From contig JBBEBQ010000018.1 of assembly GCA_040882285.1 (NCBI GenBank), forward strand, positions 1 through 64,000: a stretch of DNA of 64,000 bases, given 5' to 3'. The notes beneath the pieces are model-generated. The model did no database searches and was not told the DNA's origin. It was given only the letters and a program-made list of their open reading frames with translations. Both the position numbers and the translations under genes were made by a program. The DNA comes from Gemmatimonadaceae bacterium. GTDB taxonomy: Bacteria > Gemmatimonadota > Gemmatimonadetes > Gemmatimonadales > Gemmatimonadaceae. This document shows, one piece after another, positions 40,115-49,504 of this stretch. Each line of letters begins with the position of its first letter. Positions within the stretch are counted from its first letter, which is position 1.

Positions 40115-41466
40115 TAGTCGCCAAGTTCGGCGGCACCTCGGTTGGCGACGCCGAAGCGATCGAGCGCGCGGTAGGGATCGTGCGCGGCCGGCTCGACAGG
40201 CAGCCGATCGTCGTCGTCTCCGCGCTCGGCGGGGCGACGAACGGTCTCCTCGCGGTCGCCGAGCAGTCCGCGAAGGGACATCTCATCGGCGCGCTGCGCG
40301 GCGTGGAGAATCTCCGCGATCGGCATCTCGCGGTGTGCGGGGAGCTGCTCGGCACGAGCTCCGCGGCCACCGAGATATCGGCGGAGCTGAGCGCGCTGTT
40401 CGACGAGCTGGCGTCGCTCGCCGAGGCGCTGAAGACTCTTGGGCACGTCACGCCGCGGAGCTTCGACGCGATCGCGTCGATCGGCGAGCAGTGCTCCTCG
40501 CAGCTCGTGACCGCGGTTCTGTGCGAGCGCGGGATTCCCGCGCAGCTCGTGGAAGCGGGCGACGTGATGATCACCGACGCGAGCTTCATGCAGGCGGTGC
40601 CGAAGACCGAAGCGATCGCTGAGCAGTCACGCGCGATCCTGCTGCCGATTCTCAAGGAAGGGAAGGTGCCCGTGCTCGGCGGCTTCGTCGGGCGCACCGC
40701 AGACGGGATCACTACCACGCTCGGCCGCGGCGGCTCGGATTACAGCGCTTCGCTGATCGGCGCCGCGCTGCACGCGGAAGCGATCGAGATATGGACGGAC
40801 GTGGACGGCATGATGACGGGGGACCCGCGCGTGGTGAAGGGCGCGCAGCCGATCGAGCGGATCCGGTTCGACGAAGCGTCGGAGCTCGCGTCATTCGGCG
40901 CGAAGGTGCTGCACCCGAGCACGATCGCGCCCGCCGTGCGCATCGGCATTCCCGTGTACGTGCTCAACTCGAACCGGCCGGAGCTGCCGGGCACGCTGAT
41001 CACCTTCGACGCGCCGCGGCGGGCGGTGACGGCGATCGCCGGCAGAGCGGGAATCACGCTCGTGCGCGTGCGGGCGGCGCGAATGCTGCTGGCGCACGGC
41101 TTTCTGCGCCGCGTATTCGAGGTGTTCGAGCGACACACGACTTCGGTAGACGTGGTGGCGACGTCAGAAGTCTCGGTGTCCATGACGCTCGACGACGTGA
41201 GCCGGCTCGACTCGATCGTCGTGGACCTTTCGGCGCTCGGCGACGTGTCGGTGGAGCACGATCGTGGGATAGTCGCGATCGTCGGCGCGGGGATCGCGGA
41301 TCACTCCGACGCCATGGGTCGCGCGCTCGCGTGCTTCACCGGCTCGACCGTGCACATGATCTCGCTCAGCGCCACCGCCATCAATCTCACGGCGGTCGTG
41401 GACAGCGGCCGCGTAGGCGACATAATGCGCGGGCTGCACGCCGAGTTCTTCGAGGACGGGCAATGA
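40111..41466 (+). CDS. lysC: Aspartate kinase
   Basis: A 451-residue first enzyme of the aspartate family pathway. The N-terminus is IVAKFGGTSVGDAEAIERA, with the kinase signature. The catalytic domain includes TTLGRGGSDYSASLIGAAL and IWTDVDGMMTGDPRVV. The C-terminal ~150 residues form two ACT domains (GITLVRVRAARML, GIVAIVGAGIADHSD), normally the site of feedback inhibition by lysine or threonine. GTG start overlapping asd, and stop overlapping dapB. Monofunctional: no homoserine dehydrogenase domain is attached. Confidence 0.94.
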   Translation: MIVAKFGGTSVGDAEAIERAVGIVRGRLDRQPIVVVSALGGATNGLLAVAEQSAKGHLIGALRGVENLRDRHLAVCGELLGTSSAATEISAELSALFDELASLAEALKTLGHVTPRSFDAIASIGEQCSSQLVTAVLCERGIPAQLVEAGDVMITDASFMQAVPKTEAIAEQSRAILLPILKEGKVPVLGGFVGRTADGITTTLGRGGSDYSASLIGAALHAEAIEIWTDVDGMMTGDPRVVKGAQPIERIRFDEASELASFGAKVLHPSTIAPAVRIGIPVYVLNSNRPELPGTLITFDAPRRAVTAIAGRAGITLVRVRAARMLLAHGFLRRVFEVFERHTTSVDVVATSEVSVSMTLDDVSRLDSIVVDLSALGDVSVEHDRGIVAIVGAGIADHSDAMGRALACFTGSTVHMISLSATAINLTAVVDSGRVGDIMRGLHAEFFEDGQ

Positions 41467-42170
41467 GCGCGCGGAAGGTCGCCGTGATCGGCGACGGGAA
41501 GATGGGGAAGACCATCGCGGAGATGGCGAAGGATCGCGGGTGGACCGTGACGACTCTCCTGGGTGAAAAGGAGAATCCCGACGGCAGCGGGATCACGCGC
41601 GAATCGCTGAAAGGCGCCGACGTCGCGATCGAGTTCACCGAGCCGAAATCGGCGGCGCGCAACATCAGGGCGTGCGTCGCGGCCGGATGTCCGGTGGTGG
41701 TCGGAACCACCGGCTGGTACGACGCGCTGGATGCCGTGACCGTCGAAGTGAAGGAGGCCGGCGGCGCGCTGCTCTGGTCCGCGAACTTCTCCATCGGGAT
41801 CCAGATATTCCTGGACCTGGCGAGAAGGGCTGGCGCGCTCGTTGCCGATATCGAGGGATGGGATGCCCAGATCGTCGAGACGCACCACACCGCCAAGAAG
41901 GACGCGCCGTCGGGGACGGCGATCGTGATCGAGCAGGCCGCGCGCGAAGGGCTGGGCAGGAAGGTGCCGATAACCAGCATCCGCACGGGCTCCGTCCCGG
42001 GGACGCACGAGCTCATACTCGACTCACAGTCCGAGCAGCTCACCCTCACGCACACAGTGCGCGACCGCGCGGTGTTCGCGGCCGGCGCGCTCGCGGCGGC
42101 CGACTGGCTCGTCGGCAAGCGCGGCGTGTTCACAATGCGCGATTTTCTCGCGGGAGTCGGCGACTCATGA
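41463..42170 (+). CDS. dapB: 4-hydroxy-tetrahydrodipicolinate reductase
   Basis: A 235-residue NAD(P)H reductase of the DAP pathway. Nucleotide-binding start KVAVIGDGKMGKTIAEMA; VVGTTGWYDALD; the catalytic block VETHHTAKKDAPSGTA with the conserved His and Lys; and a C-terminal FTMRDFL. Slightly shorter than the E. coli enzyme (about 270), as is common outside Proteobacteria. ATG overlaps lysC by 4 bases. Placement of dapB before dapA keeps substrate and product enzymes adjacent. Confidence 0.94.
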   Translation: MSARKVAVIGDGKMGKTIAEMAKDRGWTVTTLLGEKENPDGSGITRESLKGADVAIEFTEPKSAARNIRACVAAGCPVVVGTTGWYDALDAVTVEVKEAGGALLWSANFSIGIQIFLDLARRAGALVADIEGWDAQIVETHHTAKKDAPSGTAIVIEQAAREGLGRKVPITSIRTGSVPGTHELILDSQSEQLTLTHTVRDRAVFAAGALAAADWLVGKRGVFTMRDFLAGVGDS

Positions 42171-43057
42171 AGCACGGACGACTGTTCGGGGCCGGCACGG
42201 CGCTCGTCACGCCGTTCAGCCGCGACGGCGCGGTGGACGAGAAGGCGCTGCGCGCGCTGATAGACTGGCAGATCGACGAGGGCATCCACTTCCTGGTGCC
42301 GTGCGGCTCGACGGGCGAGGCGGCCACGCTCTCGCCGGACGAGCACCGGCGGGTAGTGGAGATCACGGTCGAGCAGGTCGCCGGGCGCGTGCCCGTGATC
42401 GCCGGCGCGGGCTCGAACGACACGAAGAAGGCGATCACGTTCTCGCGCGAGATGCAGGCCGCGGGCGCGACGCATCTGCTGCACGTATCGCCGATGTACA
42501 ACAAGCCGCCGCAACGCGGGATCATCGCGCACTTCCAGGCGATCGCGGACGCGGTGGATCTCCCGATCGTGATGTACAACGTCCCCGGGCGGACCGCGAG
42601 CAACATGGAGGCGGCGACGACGCTCCAGCTCGCGGAGAACGCGCGGCTCGTGGCGGTGAAGGAAGCCTCGGGCGACATGGCGCAGATAGGCCGCATCATC
42701 CGCGACCGGCCGGACGGGTTCTCCGTCCTGTCCGGCGACGACGCGCTCACCGTCGCGATCATGGCCGCCGGCGGAGACGGCGTCATTTCCGTCACGTCGA
42801 ACGCCACGCCGAAGCTCGTAGCGCAGCTCACGGAATCGGTTCGCTCGGGCAACATGCGGCAGGCGCGCGACATCGAGTCGCGCCTGGCGGACTGGACCGC
42901 GGCGGCTTTCGTCGAATCCAATCCGCTTCCGGTCAAGGCCGCGCTCGCGATGCAGGGACGCATCGAGAACGTGTTGCGGCTGCCGCTCGTTCCCCTGGCT
43001 GAGGCGCATGAGAGCGCCGTGCGGAAGAGCCTGGAGAAGGCGGGCGCGCTGGGATGA
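42167..43057 (+). CDS. dapA: 4-hydroxy-tetrahydrodipicolinate synthase
   Basis: A 296-residue class I aldolase that condenses pyruvate with aspartate semialdehyde. Family blocks: GTALVTPFSRDGAVD, VPCGSTGEAATLSPDEH, PVIAGAGSNDTKKAI, SPMYNKPPQRGI, YNVPGRTASNM, and the Schiff-base Lys in LVAVKEASGDM. The catalytic Tyr is in YNVPGR. ATG at 42167 overlaps dapB, and the stop overlaps dapD by 4 bases. Confidence 0.95.
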   Translation: MKHGRLFGAGTALVTPFSRDGAVDEKALRALIDWQIDEGIHFLVPCGSTGEAATLSPDEHRRVVEITVEQVAGRVPVIAGAGSNDTKKAITFSREMQAAGATHLLHVSPMYNKPPQRGIIAHFQAIADAVDLPIVMYNVPGRTASNMEAATTLQLAENARLVAVKEASGDMAQIGRIIRDRPDGFSVLSGDDALTVAIMAAGGDGVISVTSNATPKLVAQLTESVRSGNMRQARDIESRLADWTAAAFVESNPLPVKAALAMQGRIENVLRLPLVPLAEAHESAVRKSLEKAGALG

Positions 43058-43932
43058 AGCGGAACAAGGCGTGGGGCGAGAACCTGTCGCACACGATCGA
43101 GGCGCTCGCGGCCATTCCGGCCGGCGAGCCGCTGCCGGCCGACGCGCAGTCCGGGTTCGAGGCGCTGCTCCAGGCGCTCGAGGCGGGCGAGGTGCGCGCC
43201 GCCGAGCGCGCGGGCGACGGATCCTGGCACGCCGTGCAGTGGGTCAAGCGCGGCATCCTGCTCGGCTTCCGTCTCGGGCATCTCGTCGAGATGTCGGTGC
43301 CCGACGGAGCCGGGCCGGGGAACAAGCTGCAGTTCTTCGACAAGAGCACGTATCCGCTGCGCGAGCTCACGCTCGAGGACCAGGTGCGGATCGTTCCGGG
43401 CGGATCGTCCATCCGCCGCGGCGCGTACGTCGCGCCCGGCGTGGTGTGCATGCCGCCGATGTACGTGAACGTCGGCGCGTACGTGGATGCAGGGACGATG
43501 ATCGACTCGCACGCGCTGGTGGGATCCTGCGCGCAGGTCGGCGCGCGCGTGCACCTCAGCGCGGGCGCGCAGATCGGCGGGGTGCTCGAGCCGATCAACG
43601 CCGCCCCCGTGGTGATCGAAGACGACGTCATCGTCGGCGGGAACTGCGGCGTGTACGAGGGCACAGTCGTGCGCGCCAAGGCGGTGCTCGCGGCCGGCGT
43701 CGTGCTCACGCGCGGCACGCCGGTGTACGATCTCATTCGGGAGCAGGTGTACCGCGGCACGCCGGAAAAACCGCTCGAGATCCCGCCGGGAGCCGTCGTC
43801 GTCCCTGGAGCGCGCGCGATCAAGGGCGACTGGCCGCGCGCGGAGGGGCTCTCGCTCCAGACTCCGATCATCGTGAAGTACCGCGACGAGAAGACGGATC
43901 TGGCGACGACGCTGGAGGCGTGGCTCCGCTGA
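43054..43932 (+). CDS. dapD: Tetrahydrodipicolinate N-succinyltransferase
   Basis: A 292-residue left-handed beta-helix acyltransferase that succinylates tetrahydrodipicolinate. After an N-terminal helical domain, hexapeptide repeats run through VRIVPGGSSIRRGAYVAPGVVCMPP, VNVGAYVDAGTMIDSHALVGSCAQVGARVHLSAGAQIGGVLEP, and IEDDVIVGGNCGVYEGTVV. The block MPPMYVNVGAYVD and the internal VLEPINA loop are DapD hallmarks. This shows that the organism uses the succinylase branch. An N-succinyl-DAP aminotransferase (dapC) and dapF are not in the window. Confidence 0.94.
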   Translation: MKRNKAWGENLSHTIEALAAIPAGEPLPADAQSGFEALLQALEAGEVRAAERAGDGSWHAVQWVKRGILLGFRLGHLVEMSVPDGAGPGNKLQFFDKSTYPLRELTLEDQVRIVPGGSSIRRGAYVAPGVVCMPPMYVNVGAYVDAGTMIDSHALVGSCAQVGARVHLSAGAQIGGVLEPINAAPVVIEDDVIVGGNCGVYEGTVVRAKAVLAAGVVLTRGTPVYDLIREQVYRGTPEKPLEIPPGAVVVPGARAIKGDWPRAEGLSLQTPIIVKYRDEKTDLATTLEAWLR

Positions 43933-45188
43933 CCGTCGCCGGTACCGTGCGGGTACCGGGCGACAAGTCGATCTCGCATCGCGCCCTGATTCTCGCGGCG
44001 CTCGCGGACGGCGAGTCGGTGATCCGCGACATCCTCGTCGCCGAAGACACCGCGTCCACCGCGTACGCGCTCCGCGCGCTCGGCAACGACGCGCCGCCGC
44101 TCGGGCCGGAGATCCGCATTCACGGAACGGGCGTGCGGGCGCTGCGCGAGCCGGAGTCGCCGCTCGACTGCGGCAACAGCGGCACCACCGTGCGCTTGCT
44201 CGCGGGAGTCGTGGCCGGGCATCCTTTCTCCGCGACGTTCACCGGTGACGAGAGTCTCAGCCGCCGTCCCATGCGGCGGATTGCCGAGCCCCTCACGGCC
44301 ATGGGCGCGCGGATCTCTTTCGCGAAGGGTGACGGCTTGCCGATGACGGTGCAGGGAGGAGATCTCCAGCACGTCGCCTGGACCAGCGAAGTCGCGAGCG
44401 CGCAGGTCAAGAGCGCGATTCTCCTCGCGGGACTCGTCGCCGGCGTGCCCGTCTCCGTGCGCGAGCCGCGGCCGTCACGTGATCACACCGAGCGTATGCT
44501 GCGCGCACTGGGTATCGAAGTGACGGGATCGCGCGACGGCGTAACCAAGCTCACTCCGGGCGCGTCGCTCGATCCGTTCGAGCTGACCGTTCCGGGCGAT
44601 GCGTCCTCAGCCGCGTTCTTCGTCGCGCTGGCGGCGCTGGCCGCGAGCGGCAGCGTCATCTTGCCCGGCGTGTGCATCGACTCCGCTCGAACCGGCTTTA
44701 TCCGCGCGATCCGGCGAATGGGGGCGAAGGTCAGGGTATCGGGCAAGACGGAAGCGACGGGCGAAGAGACCGGCACCGTGACCGCCGGCCCGGGCGCGCT
44801 GCGCGCGACCTCCGTGAAGCCGGGCGAGATCCCCGCGATGATCGACGAGCTGCCGCTGCTGGCGTGCGTCGCGACCCGCGCCGAGGGCGAGACTGTCGTC
44901 CGCGGCGCCGCGGAGCTGCGCGTGAAGGAGAGCGACCGCATCGCGGCGACCGTGGACAACCTCCGGGCGCTCGGCGCCGACGCCGAAGCGTTCGACGACG
45001 GCTTCGCCGTGCGCGGCTCCGACAAGCCGCTCCGCGGAACGGTCCGCACGCACGGCGATCACCGGATCGCGATGTCGTTCGGCGTGCTCGGCTGCGCCCC
45101 CGGCAACGAGATCCGGATCGACGACCGCGATTGCGTCGCCGTGTCGTACCCGGGGTTCTGGGCGGACCTGAAAAAGGTGGTGGCGTGA
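43920..45188 (+). CDS. aroA: 3-phosphoshikimate 1-carboxyvinyltransferase (EPSP synthase)
   Basis: A 422-residue enzyme of the shikimate pathway that joins PEP to shikimate-3-phosphate. Motifs: VPGDKSISHRALILAALA, LDCGNSGTTVRLLAG, DESLSRRPMRRIAEPL, VKSAILLAGL, LRVKESDRIAA, and THGDHRIAMSF. The GTG at 43920 overlaps dapD by 13 bases. A CTG at 43929 would form the 4-base CTGA overlap and sits 10 bases after GGAGG (43914-43918), so it is a serious alternative start. The gene continues the dap operon into aromatic synthesis and is followed by cmk in a 4-base overlap. Confidence 0.93.
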   Translation: MAPLTVAGTVRVPGDKSISHRALILAALADGESVIRDILVAEDTASTAYALRALGNDAPPLGPEIRIHGTGVRALREPESPLDCGNSGTTVRLLAGVVAGHPFSATFTGDESLSRRPMRRIAEPLTAMGARISFAKGDGLPMTVQGGDLQHVAWTSEVASAQVKSAILLAGLVAGVPVSVREPRPSRDHTERMLRALGIEVTGSRDGVTKLTPGASLDPFELTVPGDASSAAFFVALAALAASGSVILPGVCIDSARTGFIRAIRRMGAKVRVSGKTEATGEETGTVTAGPGALRATSVKPGEIPAMIDELPLLACVATRAEGETVVRGAAELRVKESDRIAATVDNLRALGADAEAFDDGFAVRGSDKPLRGTVRTHGDHRIAMSFGVLGCAPGNEIRIDDRDCVAVSYPGFWADLKKVVA

Positions 45189-45853
45189 GGGAGCCGTTCG
45201 CGATCACCATCGACGGGCCGGCCGCGTCGGGCAAAACATCGACGGCATATCAGGTGGCCGAGGCGCTCGGCTTTCATCATGTGGACTCCGGCTCGCTGTA
45301 CCGCGCCGCGACCGCGGCCGCGCTGCGGGCGAACCCTTCGGGAGACTGGGACGAGCCCGGCGTGCTGGAGGCGGCGCGCATCATCGAGATGGAGGCACGC
45401 AAGGCTTCATTCTGTCCGCTGCTCGGCGGCGAGAACGCGGAGGAAGAGATCCGCGGCGAGGCCGTCACCGGAAAAGTCTCAGCGGTCGCGAAGATGTCCG
45501 GCGTACGCGACTGGGTGAACGCGCAGGTGCGGCACCTCGCGGATCTGCATGACGTGGTGGTGGACGGTCGTGATATCGGCACCGTCGTTCTGCCGACTGC
45601 GCGCGTAAAGGTGTTCCTGCTCGCTGAAGCCCGCGAGCGTGCCCGCCGGCGGCTGCTGCAGCGCCTGGGCCGGGAGGGAACCGAGTCGGAACTGGATGAG
45701 GAAACCGCCAAACTTGCAAAACGCGACGTCCTGGACGCAGTTCAGACCGTCCCGGCCCCCGATGCCGTGATCCTCGACACGACCGACATGAGCCAGGCCG
45801 AGCAGGTCCGTCAAATCATTGACCTGGCCCGAGCCGCCGGAGCCTCCGAGTAG
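45185..45853 (+). CDS. cmk: Cytidylate kinase
   Basis: A 222-residue (d)CMP kinase. P-loop ITIDGPAASGKTSTAYQVAEAL, DSGSLYRAA, VDGRDIGTVVLPTARVKVFL, and the lid ARERARRRLLQRL are typical. GTG start in a 4-base overlap with aroA. In many bacteria cmk is followed directly by rpsA. Here rpsA resumes only at 49637, after an inverted three-gene cassette, so the ancestral cmk-rpsA neighbourhood appears interrupted. Confidence 0.93.
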   Translation: MREPFAITIDGPAASGKTSTAYQVAEALGFHHVDSGSLYRAATAAALRANPSGDWDEPGVLEAARIIEMEARKASFCPLLGGENAEEEIRGEAVTGKVSAVAKMSGVRDWVNAQVRHLADLHDVVVDGRDIGTVVLPTARVKVFLLAEARERARRRLLQRLGREGTESELDEETAKLAKRDVLDAVQTVPAPDAVILDTTDMSQAEQVRQIIDLARAAGASE

Positions 45854-45864
45854 CTGCCTTAACC

Positions 45865-45900
45865 GGCGATTGCGGATCCAGTCCTCAGTCCGAAGTCGCA
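45865..45900. repeat. Fragment of GCGGAT/GTCC repeat vocabulary after cmk
   Basis: GGCGATTGCGGATCCAG and GTCCTCAGTCCGAAGTCGCA echo words of the long inverted repeat at 36901-37077. It looks like a degenerate or partial copy in the gap after cmk. Confidence 0.55.
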
Positions 45901-45903
45901 AGT

Positions 45904-45924
45904 ACGGTAGTGGTACAGTTTGAG
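45904..45924. repeat. Left flanking direct repeat of the HD-GYP/histidine kinase cassette
   Basis: ACGGT-AG-TGGTACAGTTTG-AG. The same sequence with three changes occurs in the same orientation at 49505-49525. The two copies bracket the three minus-strand signalling genes. It is either a duplication left by insertion or a repeated regulatory site. Confidence 0.7.
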
Positions 45925-45961
45925 CGCCAGGCTCAATGAATCAGAAATGAATTCTCTACCG

Positions 45962-47470
45962 CTAGGATGCCCGGACCAGTGCCGCGCGAACGGGACGGCG
46001 GGAATCGTCGGCTCGCTCCGTGTCAGGGGCGGCAGCGCGAAGCGGCAGGATCACCGAGAAGACCGTCCCTTCACCGGGCATACTCGCGACAGTGAGCGTC
46101 CCTTCGTGTGCTTCGACCGCTTGCTTGGCGATGGCCAGCCCGAGCCCGCTGCCCGCTCTCCGTGCGCGTCTCCCCACCTGGTAGTACTTCTCGAACACGT
46201 ACGGCAAATGGTGTGACGGAATACCGACGCCCGTATCCGCCACCTCTATGCGCACTCCCGCCGCGGCCGGAGCCGCACGTACGGTGACGTACCCGCCCGA
46301 CGGGGTGAACTTGATGGCGTTAGAAACGAGGTTGCCCAGGACCTCGCTGCGGAGCAGGTCGAAATCGGCCGAGATCGTCGCCGGCGCTGACGGGTCTACT
46401 TCCCAGCCTAGGTGTACCCGCTTCCGCCCCGCCACAGGTCCCAGCCACTGATTGACGCTCGCGAACAGATACTCCAGGGAAACCTCTTCCGGGCACAGGT
46501 TGAAGCCGCGCGCTTCCAGGCGGCTGATGTCCAGCAAGCGGTTCAGCAGCCGTGTCGCGGTCCGGACCTGATCGCCTATAAGCTCGACGAAGTCGCGGTG
46601 GCGCTTGCCGGTGTTCGCGTTCATCTCGTTTGAGAGGAGCTCGACATATCCACCGATGATGTGGATCGGTGACTTCAATTCGTGACTCGCGACCGCGACG
46701 AACTCCGCGCGCATTTTGTGGAACTCCGCCAGCCGGCGAGTCATCCAGTGGAAGGAGCGCGACAGTTCGCCGATCTCGTCGTGCTGTTCCAGCGCGAGGC
46801 CATCGGGCACGACGAACACGCCATCCGCGACTCCCGCCATCGCCGTGGCCAGGCGGTTTATCGGCCCGACCAACGACTCCGACGCCCACGCTGCGATCAA
46901 CAGCGCCACGACGACGGCGATGATCACGCCAAGCATCGTCGATGAGGCCGCCGTGGCGCTCACCTCTCGCGCACTGGCTAGGTCCACGTTGCGCCGGCGG
47001 TCTATCTCGGACGCGAGATCTCCGAGCGATCCCTGCGTTCGCCCCAGCAGCGCTCGCATTGCGCCGAACGCGCGCGTCGCTTGCGCCAGCCGGTCCTGCT
47101 GGACCAGTCTCTGCAGCTGGGACGCGGATATACGGAGCGAGTCCAGCCGGGCGCGGGGCAGCCGCGCGGCATCGGCGTACCCGTAGGACGCGAGAGCGAC
47201 TATCTGCGCGTCCATGTCGCCAAGCGAGCCGCGGACGGCCGCACCCGTCGCTGCGTCGGGCGCGACGAGGTAGCTGCGCGTTACACGATCGAGCTCAGAT
47301 AGTGCGGCCTGGAAACGCCCGAGCGCGAGCGAAGCTTGCGCATTTCGCTCCCCCTGATCTACCGCGATGTCGCGCAGCACAGAGAGCCGGCTGGCCGCGA
47401 ACAGCGCGGGGAGCGCGAGTATCGCCGCGAGGGAGACGAAGACAAGCGCCATTTTCGTGCGGATCTTCAT
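45962..47470 (-). CDS. Membrane sensor histidine kinase
   Basis: A 502-residue kinase. One N-terminal helix, a helical periplasmic sensor region (about 30-180; four-helix-bundle-like, with DQGERNAQASLALGRFQ), a second membrane helix (MLGVIIAVVVALLIAAWAS), and a HAMP linker to about 250. HisKA has FVAVASHELKSPIHIIGGYVELL with the phospho-His. The ATPase domain has NLVSNAIKFTPSGGYV, VADTGVGIP, and GSGLGLAIAK. The ATG overlaps the upstream lipoprotein gene by 4 bases. The ligand is unknown. Its likely partner is the response regulator two genes upstream. Confidence 0.92.
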   Translation of the reverse strand: MKIRTKMALVFVSLAAILALPALFAASRLSVLRDIAVDQGERNAQASLALGRFQAALSELDRVTRSYLVAPDAATGAAVRGSLGDMDAQIVALASYGYADAARLPRARLDSLRISASQLQRLVQQDRLAQATRAFGAMRALLGRTQGSLGDLASEIDRRRNVDLASAREVSATAASSTMLGVIIAVVVALLIAAWASESLVGPINRLATAMAGVADGVFVVPDGLALEQHDEIGELSRSFHWMTRRLAEFHKMRAEFVAVASHELKSPIHIIGGYVELLSNEMNANTGKRHRDFVELIGDQVRTATRLLNRLLDISRLEARGFNLCPEEVSLEYLFASVNQWLGPVAGRKRVHLGWEVDPSAPATISADFDLLRSEVLGNLVSNAIKFTPSGGYVTVRAAPAAAGVRIEVADTGVGIPSHHLPYVFEKYYQVGRRARRAGSGLGLAIAKQAVEAHEGTLTVASMPGEGTVFSVILPLRAAAPDTERADDSRRPVRAALVRAS

Positions 47471-48093
47471 TGACGCAGGATCTCGAGAATGCGGTCCAGT
47501 TCCGCGGCGAGATCTGCCAGCTGCTTCTCGATAGCGCGGCGTGCTTCCTCGGAGGCACGGAGACGAGTGTGAACCGTCTGCACTGGCAACGATAGTGGCT
47601 CGAATGGAAGCAGGCGATCACTGGCCACCGTGGGACATTTTCCGCGAACCCGCGCCGACACGCCGGTGGCCGGCGTCGCACTCGCGTTCCTCCGGCCCGA
47701 AACTGAGGAACGCGACACGGCCGCGGCCGCATCACCGCTCATCTCGAGACCGATCACATAGAACGCGCGCGCCAGCGCTCGACGTACGGGCGGCTCCCCG
47801 GGCAGGCGCAGATACAGGCGCGCGTGCGCAAGGGCCGCGGCCGGCGATCTGCTCGGATTACGCGGGTCCAGCTCCAACGACGTCAAGAGCAGCAGCGCCT
47901 CGCGTCCTTGGGTCGAGCCGGTGCACTTGGCCCTCGCCTGGAGGAGAGTGCGCGCGCCGACGAAGTCGCCGGCGTCCAGCGCTTGCGTGGGCGCAAGGGC
48001 TCCACCGTCTGCACCGCCCGTGGCGGCCGCGAGAGCGCACCCCTGGGCGATAGCCGCTATGGCGGCGATGGCGACAACACGCGCAATCGTCAC
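47467..48093 (-). CDS. Predicted lipoprotein between kinase and regulator
   Basis: A 208-residue protein with a signal peptide and lipobox (AIAAIAQGC, Cys near residue 19). It continues with a helical, TPR-like part ([45 protein letters not shown]) and ends in a coiled coil ([29 protein letters not shown]). No family is recognised. Encoded in 4-base overlaps with both the response regulator and the histidine kinase. It may be a periplasmic accessory sensor feeding the kinase; this is inferred from context. Confidence 0.72.
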   Translation of the reverse strand: MTIARVVAIAAIAAIAQGCALAAATGGADGGALAPTQALDAGDFVGARTLLQARAKCTGSTQGREALLLLTSLELDPRNPSRSPAAALAHARLYLRLPGEPPVRRALARAFYVIGLEMSGDAAAAVSRSSVSGRRNASATPATGVSARVRGKCPTVASDRLLPFEPLSLPVQTVHTRLRASEEARRAIEKQLADLAAELDRILEILRQ

Positions 48094-49172
48094 AGCACGC
48101 TTGCAGCGGCAGGTGAGTGGCGCGCGAGCTGCGTACCGCCGGCCGCCAAAGCGGGACCGAGCGTTATGAAAGCATCGACCAACTCCGGATCAAACTGTCT
48201 GCCCCGCTGAGCCTCGAGCTCCTCAAATGCCTCTTCGACAGACCACGCGCGCTTGTATGTACGGTCGTGCACAAGCGCATCGTATGTGTCCGCGACGGCG
48301 ACGATCCGGCCAACGATCGGGATCGCGGACCCGGCGAGGCCGCGCGGGTATCCCTGTCCGTCCCATCGCTCGTGGTGGCTGAGCGCGATCTCCTCCGCTG
48401 TCCGCAGCAAATGGAACTCGCTGCCCGACAAGATGCGCGCGCCTATCGTCGTGTGGGTGCGCATCACGGCGATCTCTTCCGCGGTCAGCCCGCTGGGCTT
48501 GAGCAGAATGGCGTCCGGCACACCGATCTTTCCGATGTCGTGCAGCGGTGCGGCGCGTCGGAAGATCTCGACCATGCCGTCGCCAACGCCTAGGACCTCG
48601 CCGAGCAGCGCGGACATCGTGCCGACGCGGCGCGCATGTTCGCCGGTCTTGTCGTCGCGATATTCGGAGGCGTGCGCCAGGCGCTCCAGAGTCTCGAGCC
48701 GCGCAGCGTCGAGCGCTCGCGTACGCTCGCGTACGCGCTGATCCAGCACCTCGTTCTGGCGTTGCAGCTCGAGATGGAGGAAGCGCATCTCGAGCAGGTT
48801 GCGCACGCGAAGCCGGACCTCCGCCGGACTGAACGGCTTCGCCAGCAGGTCGCTCGCGCCCGCTTCGAGCGCCTCACGCATGGTCGTGTGCGAATGGTCG
48901 GATGTCAGGATCAGCACCGGTACCGGAGGACTGCCGTTCAAGGAGCGGACGATTCGCAGGACCTCCAATCCCGACACGTGCGGCATCATCAGGTCCGTGA
49001 GCACGATGTCCGGGTGAAACTCGGCAGCGATCGTGGCGACTTCGCGCGCGTCACTAGTCTGGCGGAGGTGCACGTAACCGGCAGGCTCTAGAATGTGACG
49101 CAGGAGCTGCAGGTTCATCGGCTCGTCGTCGACGACGAGCATTCGCGCATTGCGGAGTGTCTGTTCAAACAT
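48090..49172 (-). CDS. HD-GYP response regulator (probable c-di-GMP phosphodiesterase)
   Basis: A 360-residue protein. The receiver domain (about 10-130) has the acidic VVDDEP, the phospho-Asp in [14 protein letters not shown], the switch Thr/Ser in ILTSDHS, and the Lys in AKPFSP. A coiled linker precedes an HD-GYP domain with [32 protein letters not shown], and [19 protein letters not shown] and GYP are intact, so c-di-GMP hydrolysis is expected. The ATG at 49172 (MFEQTLRN) is chosen; GTG 49184 is possible. First gene of the cassette. Confidence 0.92.
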   Translation of the reverse strand: MFEQTLRNARMLVVDDEPMNLQLLRHILEPAGYVHLRQTSDAREVATIAAEFHPDIVLTDLMMPHVSGLEVLRIVRSLNGSPPVPVLILTSDHSHTTMREALEAGASDLLAKPFSPAEVRLRVRNLLEMRFLHLELQRQNEVLDQRVRERTRALDAARLETLERLAHASEYRDDKTGEHARRVGTMSALLGEVLGVGDGMVEIFRRAAPLHDIGKIGVPDAILLKPSGLTAEEIAVMRTHTTIGARILSGSEFHLLRTAEEIALSHHERWDGQGYPRGLAGSAIPIVGRIVAVADTYDALVHDRTYKRAWSVEEAFEELEAQRGRQFDPELVDAFITLGPALAAGGTQLARHSPAAASVL

Positions 49173-49504
49173 GATCGCCTTCACGCGCTCGTCCCGTCGG
49201 GGGACGCTCGCCGGCCACTGACGCACGCAGAAGCGGCACCACCATCGGCCCGACGCCGATGGTGGTTACCAAGGATATGACGACCATTTGCCGCCGGCGT
49301 CAACGGATCGCGTTTTACGCACGCGCCGCCCCTGGACGTCGGCTGCCGGCGGTGACCCGGCTGTTGGTTCAGAACCTTAAAGTGTATCGACGGATCGCGC
49401 CAACCTGTTCTTTTTGTACATACAGTCAGTTCTCACTCGGCGCGGCGGCCGGCTCGCCCCGCGGCCAGCCACCCGTAGGCTGCGTCCGCACCCTCACCTC
49501 CGTA

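Noticed and set aside
45962-49172. Transposon or integron carrying the signalling cassette
   Set aside because: No transposase, integrase or terminal inverted repeats are present. Only short direct repeats flank the genes, so no mobile element is annotated.
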